Of a stretch of DNA of 64,000 nucleotides, positions 42,676 to 50,964 are shown in pieces (the first letter of the stretch is position 1; the number at the start of each line of letters is the position of its first letter). The notes below the pieces were generated by a model. That model was not told where the DNA came from and made no database searches. It saw only the letters and a list, made by a program, of their open reading frames with translations. The position numbers were made by a program, and so were the translations under genes. Source of the stretch: Toxorhynchites rutilus septentrionalis (Eukaryota > Arthropoda > Insecta > Diptera > Culicidae); contig NC_073746.1 of assembly GCF_029784135.1 (NCBI RefSeq), positions 103,308,515-103,372,514 of the forward strand, in the 5' to 3' direction.

Positions 42676-42786
42676 TTAGATTCTCTGCCAACAAGAACTC
42701 ATGAGGGAAGAAGTCAACGTCAACTACAACAACCAACAAGGGAGAAACCAACAGTTACGAAGGGTAGTGTCAACGTTAGGCCCCGC

Positions 42787-43833
42787 TGCTTCGGTTATAC
42801 TGGGAATCATTGGCTTAACCAGTGTAGTGTATTTCGGCAAATGGAGGTTACTGAGAAGCAAAGAGTATTGCGTACACACAACCTTTGTCGCAACTGTTTC
42901 CGAAAGGGTCATCATGCGAAAGAGTGCTCATCGAAAATCATATGTAGGAGATGTAGTGGTCGACACCATACTTTGGTGTGCTACAGAGGTAGGGAGGACC
43001 AGCCAAGGTTTGTTGCTACCCCAAGGAGCCCCAACGGTAACCTAGCAGCGAAGAAACAGGTTCAATCGAGTTCATCTTCGGCGCCAGGAGTTAATCTATC
43101 GGCAAATACGGTGATACCAACTGCATGGGTTTCCAAACATTCATCGCAGGTTTTGTTGGCAACTGCTGTGATTGTACTTGTGGATGATGACGGCAATCGT
43201 ATAACTGCACGAGCTCTCCTCGACTCTGGCTCGGAAAGTAATTTCGTGTCGGAACGACTTAGCCAAAGGTTGAATCTGGATCGAGAACGTGTAGACATTC
43301 CGGTTCTAGGAATCGACCACGTCGCATCTAGGGCGAAGCAAAGGATTCGGGTTGCAATTAGTTCTCGAAACTCAAGTTTCTCTCGGGAAATGAGTTTTTT
43401 GGTGCTTCCCAGAATGGCGGTGAATATTCCATCGGAAACAATCAACTACGAATGCGCAACTCCAGAGGGAATCAGGCTGGCGGATCCCTTATTCAACGTA
43501 CCCATGGCAGTGGTCATCGTGCTTGGGATCGAATCATTTTTCGACTGTTTCGAATCCGGTAGAAAATTACATTTGGGAGAACAATTACCTACATTGTATG
43601 AAACGGTGTTCGGCTGGGTGGTGTGCGGGTGCGTTGGAACCAACCGGGCAATGAGAAGAACCAGTAACAAGTTTACAACGGAGGAATCTAGATCAACAAC
43701 TACTCAGTTTAGATCCATTGATGAGGCTAGTTTGGTTAATAGATGTGTTGAACCAATACGAGGCAACGATTGGTTCACTCGAATAGTGGAAGGAGACACA
43801 TCAGGGAGCAATCACAGAAAGAATTACTCATGA
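42787..43833 (+). CDS. BEL/Pao zinc knuckles and aspartic protease
   Basis: The frame opens at about 42787 with C.GYTGNHWLNQC and continues with NLCRNCFRKGHHAKEC and C..CSGRHHTLVC, the cysteine/histidine knuckles that bind element RNA. The aspartic protease domain (DUF1758 type) has ARALLDSGSESNFVS, in which the DSG catalytic signature is intact, followed by LPRMAVNIPS and LFNVPMAVVIVLGIE. It ends with ETVFGWVVCG, a block that in complete elements lies just before the reverse transcriptase. Downstream pol is missing: the next 250 bp lead straight to the purine tract and 3' LTR. Confidence 0.87.
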   Translation, partial: CFGYTGNHWLNQCSVFRQMEVTEKQRVLRTHNLCRNCFRKGHHAKECSSKIICRRCSGRHHTLVCYRGREDQPRFVATPRSPNGNLAAKKQVQSSSSSAPGVNLSANTVIPTAWVSKHSSQVLLATAVIVLVDDDGNRITARALLDSGSESNFVSERLSQRLNLDRERVDIPVLGIDHVASRAKQRIRVAISSRNSSFSREMSFLVLPRMAVNIPSETINYECATPEGIRLADPLFNVPMAVVIVLGIESFFDCFESGRKLHLGEQLPTLYETVFGWVVCGCVGTNRAMRRTSNKFTTEESRSTTTQFRSIDEASLVNRCVEPIRGNDWFTRIVEGDTSGSNHRKNYS

Positions 43834-44086
43834 TTGCCAATGGTGAATGAGAGTTGGAGAACATCAAAAATCAATTTTCGAGAAACTGAATTAAGGAAAC
43901 TCAGATGTTGAAAGCTTTTGTTTCAACAGTCTAGGAAAATTTTCAAAGCAATTGGAGGAATCAATTTTGGAGATTTATGCAATAGACTTCACAAAAACCC
44001 AAACCAATTCCTATCCTTCACCCATCCCCGACGAAGAGGAGTTTCTTTATCGTTTCAGAAATCGGCAATTTCAGGGTGGGTGAGGA

Positions 44087-44337
44087 TGTTCGTGACTAAC
44101 TGATCACCCCAAATCATGCATCGTAGGGAAGTTATACCCTGGTCAGCTGTTAGCGAACAATAGTAAAATTGTAAACACGGTATGGTTTGATCATCTGGGA
44201 TCGCGGGTTGGGTGTACCGTAGCAGGAGAGAGAAGAATTACCTTATAGCCGCTCTCTCCTGTACGAAAGAGAGAAATGGAGGAATTGACAACTTCACCAC
44301 AGCTGAAGGCGATCGGAAGCATCGCACAGCGTAGCGA
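44087..44337 (+). repeat. Truncated 3' LTR of the BEL element
   Basis: The first 251 bp of the LTR, about 98% like the 5' copy by eye. Similarity ends exactly at AGCGTAGCGA, where the 5' LTR continues TCAAGGG and this copy continues with gypsy pol sequence. Confidence 0.85.
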
Positions 44338-45868
44338 CATGAAGACGAAAATTTCACTGTCTCTGAAGCCGGATGCCCAACCCGTTTTCCGACCAAAGCG
44401 ACCGGTGCCTTTTCATGCCATCCAAAAGGTAGAAGAGGAGCTGGATCGACTCGAGCGGTTGGACATCATCTCGCCGGTCGATTTTTCGGACTGGGCAGCA
44501 CCCATCGTCGTTGTCAAGAAACCGGGGGGAAAAGTGCGTGTATGTGCCGATTACTCGACTGGGCTCAACGCAGCACTGGAGACCAACAACCACCCTCTTC
44601 CTACCCCGGAGGAGATCTTCAGCAAGCTATCCGGCAGTCAAGTCTTCAGCATCATCAACCTGTCGGATGCCTACCTTCAGGTGGAGGTCGATGACGAATC
44701 CAAGAAGCTGTTGACGATTAACACCCACCGTGGGTTATTCCGTTTCAACCGATTGGCTCCAGGGGTCAAGTCAGCACCCGGTGCATTCCAGCAGCTAATG
44801 GCGAAAATGGTTTCGGGTCTACGTGGTGTGGAAGTTTTCCTCGACGATATTCTGGTGCACAGCAAGACTCTCGTGGATCATAACCGAATCATCCACATGC
44901 TTTTCAACCGTCTGCGTGACTATGGATTCCGTCTACGTGTGGAGAAGTGCCGATTCCACCAGGATCAAATCAAGTACCTTGGACATATCGTTTCTGCTAA
45001 AGGTATCCAACCCGATCCAGCCAAGATTGCAGCCATTTCGAAAATGCCCGCACCAACCGACGTTCCCACCTTGCGATCGTTCTTGGGTGCAGTCAACTTT
45101 TACGGCAAATTTGTCCGCGAGATGCACCAACTACGCCATCCGTTAGACAACCTTCTGAAAAAGGACACGAAGTTCGATTGGAGTAAGGAGTGTCAGCACG
45201 CTTCCCAAAACATCAAAAAAGTGCTACAATCTGGTCTGTTGTTCACCCACTACAATCCAGAGCAAGAGATTATCGTGGCAGGAGATGCGTCAAAAACTGG
45301 CATTGGTGCAGTTATTCTTCATCGTTTTCCGAACGGCATCATCAAGGCTGTGTCACATACATCGAGATCGCTGACTGTAGCAGAGCAGAACTATAGCCAA
45401 ATCGAAAAAGAAGCGTTGGCATTGGTTTTTGCTTGCACGAAGTTCCATCGTTTGCTGTGGGGTCGCCGGTTCACGCTTCAAACGGACCATCAACCATTGC
45501 TGAGAATTTTCGGATCCAAAAAGGGCATTCCTGTACATATCGCAAATCGGCTCCAACGATGGGCCCTGACACTTTTGGGATACGATTTCAACATCGAATA
45601 CGTATCAACTCATGATTTCGGTTACGCTGACGTACTTTCCCGGCTTATCAGCAACCATCCGAAACCCGACGAAGAAGCAGTCATCGCTATGGTTCGAGTC
45701 GAAGATGACGTTAGTTCCTGTTTCCATGACTCTATTCAAGATCTTCCAGTCACCCACAAGAGCCTGAAGATCGCCACTAAGAAGGATGCCGTGCTCCAGA
45801 AGGTAATTTCCTACACACAAGGTTCCTGGCCATCACGGTGCGAAGGTATCGAAGATGTAGAAGTTTGA
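44276..45868 (+). CDS. Ty3/gypsy reverse transcriptase-RNase H fused in frame to BEL LTR
   Basis: The first 21 codons (from ATG 44276) are encoded by the BEL LTR; the gypsy part starts at MKTKISLSLK. The RT has IISPVDFSDWAAPIVVV, KVRVCADYS, a palm motif A reading SIINLSDAYLQ, LAPGVKSAPGAFQ and FLDDILVHS. Motif A normally carries a catalytic Asp where this protein has Asn, so the RT is probably inactive. The RNase H has VAGDASKTGIGAVI, QIEKEALALVF and TDHQPL. The ORF ends by frameshift before the integrase. Gag, protease and the first RT residues are missing. It could be translated from BEL LTR transcripts, but nothing in the sequence proves expression. Confidence 0.87.
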   Translation: MEELTTSPQLKAIGSIAQRSDMKTKISLSLKPDAQPVFRPKRPVPFHAIQKVEEELDRLERLDIISPVDFSDWAAPIVVVKKPGGKVRVCADYSTGLNAALETNNHPLPTPEEIFSKLSGSQVFSIINLSDAYLQVEVDDESKKLLTINTHRGLFRFNRLAPGVKSAPGAFQQLMAKMVSGLRGVEVFLDDILVHSKTLVDHNRIIHMLFNRLRDYGFRLRVEKCRFHQDQIKYLGHIVSAKGIQPDPAKIAAISKMPAPTDVPTLRSFLGAVNFYGKFVREMHQLRHPLDNLLKKDTKFDWSKECQHASQNIKKVLQSGLLFTHYNPEQEIIVAGDASKTGIGAVILHRFPNGIIKAVSHTSRSLTVAEQNYSQIEKEALALVFACTKFHRLLWGRRFTLQTDHQPLLRIFGSKKGIPVHIANRLQRWALTLLGYDFNIEYVSTHDFGYADVLSRLISNHPKPDEEAVIAMVRVEDDVSSCFHDSIQDLPVTHKSLKIATKKDAVLQKVISYTQGSWPSRCEGIEDVEV

Positions 45869-45916
45869 TCTTTCTTCAGCCGTCGAGATTCCTACTCCGT
45901 AATTGACGACTGTATC

Positions 45917-47248
45917 ATGATGGCGGATCGAATTGTAGTTCCCAAAAGCCTGCAGAAAAGGATCCTCAAGCAAGTTCACCAAGCACATCCTGGCATCGAA
46001 CGGGCAAAAGCTATCGCTCGTGGAACCGTTTTCTGGCCGACAATAGATGAAGACATCACCAACTACGTTCGTAGATGCCCAAGCTGTGCGAATGCTGCAA
46101 AATCTCCACCACATGCTCAACCACAACCGTGGCCTCGAGCTGAAGGACCCTGGCAACGACTCCACATCGATTTCGCTGGACCTGTGGATGGAGAATACTA
46201 TTTAGTTGTGGTGGATTCTTTCTCAAAGTGGCCGGAAATACTGCAAACTCGTTACCCGACTACTTCCACAACGACCACATTTCTTCGAGAATGCTTCGCA
46301 AGATTTGGAATTCCTACAGTCATTGTGTCGGACAATGGAAGCCAGTTCACCAGTGCTGAATTCCGTGATTTCTGCGAAGAATTTGGGATCGTCCATTTCC
46401 GTACAGCTCCGTATCATCCACAATCAAACGGGCAAGCGGAGAGGTTTGTGGACACCTTGAAGAGATCGCTGAAGAAAATTGTCGACGGAGGAGAGAGGTC
46501 AACCCTTACTGCGCTTCAAACGTTCCTGTACGTCTACAGATCCACTCCATCAGCGGTTCTGAGTGGACAATCTCCAGCCGAGGTAATGCTTGGACGCAAG
46601 ATGAGGACAACTTTGGACCTGTTACGACCGTCACCCAAACCAGAATTTCACCCGCAACATCAACCAGTCAAGCGAAGTTTCCAAGCTGGTGCTCGAGTTT
46701 ATGCCAAAGTCTACTCTGCAAACGATAAGTGGAAGTGGATGCCCGGTGTTGTGCTCGAAGCTATTGGCAACGTCAACTACAACATATTATTGGACTGCCA
46801 AGTTGGTCGACGCAAAGTGCTACGTTCGCACATTGATCAACTCCGAACGGGAATGGAAGAAGTTGCTCCTGCACCAGCACCATTATCCACCTTGATTAAC
46901 GACTTTGGACTTACTCCAGCTGAACCAACACCTCAGCTGGACAGAACCCAATCTTCGATCCAGAACGATCAACCAACACCTAATGAAGTCCTGAACTTGG
47001 ATCAACCAACATCCGATGAGGAGCACGTTGAGTCAGCCGAGGTTCTTGATCTTCAAGATACGTTGTCGAGTGAAGGAGATGAAACTCTACTGTCAATGGA
47101 TGTTCCCCAGCCGATTCTGACATCGACACCTTTGCAACGTCCCGTGCGATCAACCCGGCCACCAATCAAGTTTCAAGATTACCACTGCTACCAAATTAGA
47201 GGGGGAGATGCTACCTTGGCTACCATGACTGTTGATAGATCACAGTAG
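45917..47248 (+). CDS. Ty3/gypsy integrase
   Basis: This frame continues pol after a frameshift at about 45840-45870; open sequence upstream of the ATG (SRRDSYSVIDDC) belongs to the same protein. The zinc-binding domain has HQAHPGIERAKAIARG...RRCPSC (HHCC). The catalytic core is complete: HIDFAGP (Asp), VSDNGSQFTS (Asp) and QSNGQAERFV (Glu). The C-terminal domain includes GARVYAK and RRKVLRSHIDQLR, followed by a long Pro/Glu-rich tail that runs into the 3' LTR. Integrase joins element DNA to the chromosome; here the residues are intact although the upstream RT is mutated. Confidence 0.88.
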   Translation: MMADRIVVPKSLQKRILKQVHQAHPGIERAKAIARGTVFWPTIDEDITNYVRRCPSCANAAKSPPHAQPQPWPRAEGPWQRLHIDFAGPVDGEYYLVVVDSFSKWPEILQTRYPTTSTTTTFLRECFARFGIPTVIVSDNGSQFTSAEFRDFCEEFGIVHFRTAPYHPQSNGQAERFVDTLKRSLKKIVDGGERSTLTALQTFLYVYRSTPSAVLSGQSPAEVMLGRKMRTTLDLLRPSPKPEFHPQHQPVKRSFQAGARVYAKVYSANDKWKWMPGVVLEAIGNVNYNILLDCQVGRRKVLRSHIDQLRTGMEEVAPAPAPLSTLINDFGLTPAEPTPQLDRTQSSIQNDQPTPNEVLNLDQPTSDEEHVESAEVLDLQDTLSSEGDETLLSMDVPQPILTSTPLQRPVRSTRPPIKFQDYHCYQIRGGDATLATMTVDRSQ

Positions 47249-47370
47249 CCATGCCAGAAGCAGGAGTGACATGCTTTTAGATTTGTGATTATTCTAGTTT
47301 TACCTTCCAACTAATAAAGACATGAAATCCTCAAGCTCTCATAATTTATATGACTACTGAGAAGGTAACA
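47209..47370 (+). repeat. 3' LTR of the Ty3/gypsy element
   Basis: 162 bp starting TGCTACCTT and ending AAGGTAACA, so the ends form TG...CA inverted repeats, immediately after the purine tract TTAGAGGGGGAGA. It contains AATAAA near 47313. The matching 5' LTR is absent. Confidence 0.72.
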
Positions 47371-48684
47371 AGTTACAATACTTATAACAAGCCATTCCTC
47401 GTAATACACATAGCACATTGTAAAATGATGATTTCCAAACTTTTTCAGCATGGAAAGAATACACGAAACCGGGAAATTTGAAGATAAATTCTGATTTTTC
47501 TAGAAAATTTGAACGAATTTCATACCAAAAAAACAAAACATCCTCATTTTACTCGTTACGCCATCTGGTTGTAAATCCAACGTAAATTCGTCAATTGGCG
47601 ATCTAACGCAAAACGTAAACAATCGGTGAGACATCTGGATTCTGTTTTTGAACTAAGAAAATTATGATAAGGCAACCTAAAATTGAAAAACAAATCACGT
47701 ATGTTTTACTTCCGGACTTTCCAAAGTAGTTCTGACATGCAAGAACCATGCATTTTTCTACTTGTTTTTGATGGTGCTCTCGAATTTCCGTCTTTGATTC
47801 AACCATTGTCAATATTAATACAATTTTTACTACTGAAAGAGATAAGAAAATAACATGTTCTATATAAAAATGCGCAGAATTAAATTTCTTAAAAACTCAT
47901 CGCAATCAAATAATCTTTTATGATTATAACATTCTAATTTATGGAAAGAACTACAAACCTTCCATAAGCTCACATGGCAAAATTTAAAACCATCATCACT
48001 TTCACCGCAGCGCCGCCTAGGTGTAGATTTGTACGTTAGATCGCCAATTCCTTACAACAAATTTGGAGCTCTCTGGTCCAAAGGATGACAAAAAAGCGTT
48101 AAAAATGCAGAGTGGAGAGAGAGAGAAAGCGGATAGAGAGATCGGAAGGAATAGAGTGAGGGGTAAACGAGGGATCCGAGCCGTAAAGCAGAATGAGAGC
48201 GGCTCGGATTGGTCTAAGGTCACGGACCGTCGAAGAAATCATATCGATCTAAGAGAAAATATTCAAGATTAAAGTTGTGCTTTTTGGAAGTGAAGTTCGA
48301 GCGGAAAAAAGGGAAGACGGGCAACATTCACCCTCCTCGCAGGAATCAGACGACGAAGGAGGTACCTCGGAGAAAACCCCGGTGGTCAGCGAGCCCCCAA
48401 CGTTATCACTGCTCCACACCTATGCGGTTGAGTCGGTCGAACGTTTCGGAGGTCACAGTGCGATGAGTTCTGGTCGAGCCTAGCTCATCGTCACTTGGAC
48501 CGATGAGACCGATTTCCGTGTGCGGGCACCGTGAGTAGAAAATCAAAAAAAACACAAAAACCCTTTTTCTCCCACAAAACCAACATACTAACCTGGAGTC
48601 AACCTGTTCCTGCTCGACCGCAACGATTCAACCTATTAACCTGAAAAGAAAAGAAAAAAATATATAACAAATTTAAAAAAATAC
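47371..48684. other. Unassigned spacer
   Basis: TTGGCGATCTAACG at about 47597 recurs inverted as CGTTAGATCGCCAA at about 48033, bracketing a minus-strand ORF of 69 codons (47603-47812) with a predicted membrane-spanning stretch. A GA-rich segment (48110-48250) and a short ORF (48277-48483) with an acidic Ser-rich start follow. I cannot identify any of these; none has a recognised domain. Confidence 0.35.
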
Positions 48685-48970
48685 TTACCATTTCGTTCTT
48701 ACGATAAGCAAATTCTCCATTAAATTCAACACCATCAGCTTCCGTAGTATTCGTGAGTCCACCACGTTCAAAAGGAAAGAACCGACCCTGAGGTAATTAA
48801 ACCAATCAGTACCACTGAGGTAACAGGTGGAGGATAAATTCCAGTTTAGTTTAGCATCTAGGATTACGCCTAGGTATTTCACTGAACCAATGCATTTTAT
48901 TCCCTTTCCCCCAAGATGTAAACACAGGCCATCTGTATCTTGCTTGATACCACATCGTCGAGCTCGCCAC
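48685..48970 (-). pseudogene. Non-LTR reverse transcriptase fragment
   Basis: On the minus strand a short frame includes GIKCIGSVKYLGVILDAKLN, the block just after the palm in Jockey/R1-like LINEs. Both ends are missing and the following sequence is diverged. Confidence 0.55.
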
Positions 48971-49542
48971 GTACCCTTATAACTGGATCATACTCATTAT
49001 AGTTTCTAATGTTAGATTATCAGGTCTGATTGTCAATGGTTGCTTTTGTATCTGATAAAATAATTAGATTGAGTTTAGGTAATACATCTTTCTCCATATC
49101 GATATGCATTTCGATTCGATTCAATATTTTGATAAGACAATCTTATCGTTGATTTATATAAAAGGGTCCATTACCTTTAAATTTCAATTTTCGCCTTTTT
49201 TCCTTCCCATTTCCGCTTAAAGTATATGGAAACTATTGGATCACGTATAGACTAGACTAAAACGCTGAACAAGCTGAAGGAATAAGAAGATTCTCTTTTT
49301 GGCAATGGAATAAAACGTCGACCTCCTACGCTTTTCGAACGAATTTCTTTCACTTTCAGGATCATCGAATGACAAATTCGCAAAACGTTTTATAGGTTTC
49401 TTCAGTACAAAGTCTCAATCAAAACAATAAGTAATATGTAGAAAGTTTTTAGCTTTTTTTTATTAGATCGTTAAAATTAATTTGCTAACAACTGCTGAGC
49501 ACAATTAACGAATGATAACATTCTGATTTTGGACATGTCATT
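48971..49542. other. AT-rich spacer and 3' flank of the C2H2 exon
   Basis: No ORF or repeat end recognised. Confidence 0.4.
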
Positions 49543-50384
49543 TCAAAACGGAGCATATTCCACCAACTCTTCTCCATCAACGCTAACCTCGACCTCTAAC
49601 TCGGGTTCCAGTTCGTCATGTTCCACATCGATTGTGTCTTCAATCTCTTCCATTATCTCCTCAGGCTCTTCTTTGGAAATACTGTCTACTTGGTTCAACT
49701 CTGAGTCCTGGTGTGTATTTTCGTGTTTCTTCCTACCGGAGGAGGTGATAAATGCGGCCGGGCAAATCCTGCAGGCATATGGCCTTTCCCCGGTGTGGAT
49801 CCTTTCGTGAGCCACACAATTTACCTTCTGCACGAAACTCTTGTCACAAAACTTGCATTTGTGGCGCCTATTGTCCTCGTGAATGTCAATGTGGAGATTG
49901 AGTTTCTGCTTGCAGTTGAACAACTTCGTACAGTAGGGACACTGCAGGTTCCGTTCCGGTGCCTTACCCTCGTGCACAATCATGATATGTTTGGCCAGAG
50001 AACTCTTGAATGGAAAGCGCTTATCACACTGTTCACATTGGTATTTCTTCGTGTGCATATTCTTGTGGTAGAAGAACGTGGGATAAGTGTACGTCTCGAA
50101 TGTGCACCCTTCCACTTCGCACGTGTACAGTTTCGAATAGGTGGTGATCTCTTGACCCTGGGCGTTGTAGCGGGGCCGCGGTACGCTATTCTGGACCCGA
50201 TATTTCGGATCATCTGGATAGTGCTCAGCCATATGATAGCGTAACATGGTTCCACTGACGAAATTTTTCCCGCATTCCTCACAGATGTACGCTTTTTCTC
50301 CAATGTGCAGTCGCTTGTGGTTTTTGAAGTTAGCCTCATGGTTGAAACGACGGCCACACTTTTTGCACTCGAATGGTTTCTCGC
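49543..50384 (-). CDS. C2H2 zinc-finger protein, terminal exon (paralogue of 31601-36828)
   Basis: The exon starts after an acceptor ending TTTTTCTAG with the second and third codon bases of Gly in GEKPFEC, the same phase as exon 4 of the THAP-ZAD-C2H2 gene. The 280 residues include fingers ECKKCGRRFNHE, YICEECGKNF, YTCEVEGCTF, YQCEQCDKRF, LQCPYCTKLF, HKCKFCDKSF and YACRICPAAF, then an acidic tail. Most of it aligns directly with exons 4 and 5 of the other gene, but here it is one uninterrupted exon with an intact finger where the other has an intron. No upstream exon for THAP or ZAD is visible between 50385 and 64000, so the gene is incomplete in this window, or its 5' part has been lost. 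Confidence 0.86.
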
Positions 50385-50582
50385 CTAGAAAAAAAAAGAA
50401 TACCGAGGTGAAGGAAGGATAGCCTGAGCTTATGCAATTGAAGAATAGTTACTTCAAGTCTTGTTTCGGATTGTTGATTTATTATCCGCTTATTACCGAA
50501 GCCTGTAGGAACGGATTGAAAGCATTCATTTTATCATATGTTTTGCCACAAAAAAACATGGCAAACGATTCAACTCTTTTAC
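50385..50582 (-). other. Intron upstream of the C2H2 terminal exon
   Basis: Begins with the polypyrimidine tract and AG acceptor (read on the minus strand); otherwise unremarkable. Confidence 0.5.
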
Positions 50583-50782
50583 GGGTAGTGCAGACTATAT
50601 TTCCACCAACCATTTTTTTTTTGCCTCCTCTTTAACAATAAATTATCACTTCTAGCCTTATGTGGTAACTAGTTCTGATTTCGGGTAGTGCAGACTATGT
50701 TTCACCCAACCATTTTTTTTCCTTCTCTTTAACAATAAATTATCACTTCTAGCCTTATGTGGTAACTAGTTCTGATATCTAT
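50583..50782. repeat. Tandem duplication of a 100-bp unit
   Basis: GGGTAGTGCAGACTAT...CTAGTTCTGAT occurs at 50583-50682 and again at 50683-50782 with only a few differences, so the duplication is recent. Confidence 0.85.
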
Positions 50783-50964
50783 CAACATGCCTCATTTTTT
50801 TTGAACGCGAAATAAACAAAAAACTATCCGTTTTGGAGCTATTTTCGTGTTAACAATTCTCAATTTAGAGCAGCAAGAACAAATTCCCCGGAAAATCATT
50901 GAAAAACAATCAATTTGTTGATGTTTTCAATACATATGCACTGTTTAGGACTTGCTGAGTCTGA

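Larger units (their letters stand above)
39345..44337 (+). mobile_element. BEL/Pao retrotransposon lacking pol, 3' LTR truncated
   Basis: A 5' LTR (39345-40011), tRNA-Tyr type primer-binding site (40015), gag with zinc knuckles, aspartic protease, a purine-rich tract at 44073-44086 and the first 251 bp of the 3' LTR (44087-44337). The RT, RNase H and integrase expected after the protease are absent. The 251 bp shared by the two LTRs differ at about five positions by eye. The 3' LTR passes directly into Ty3/gypsy pol sequence at 44338. Confidence 0.85.
44338..47370 (+). mobile_element. 5'-truncated Ty3/gypsy element
   Basis: Includes RT-RNase H, integrase, a purine tract (about 47196-47208) and one LTR (47209-47370). 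No 5' LTR or gag precedes the RT; the upstream neighbour is the broken BEL 3' LTR. The protein style resembles the mag/CsRn1 part of the gypsy group (inference). Confidence 0.82.

Noticed and set aside
39345..47370. A single complete LTR retrotransposon spanning both protein sets
   Set aside because: Gag and protease are BEL/Pao type, whereas RT and integrase are Ty3/gypsy type, the LTRs differ, and the 3' BEL LTR breaks off exactly at the join; two elements are involved.
48277..48483. 68-codon acidic ORF
   Set aside because: No domain, no splice-site or homology support; could be the start of a decayed element ORF but cannot be shown.
49711..50244. 177-codon plus-strand ORF
   Set aside because: Antisense shadow of the zinc-finger terminal exon.
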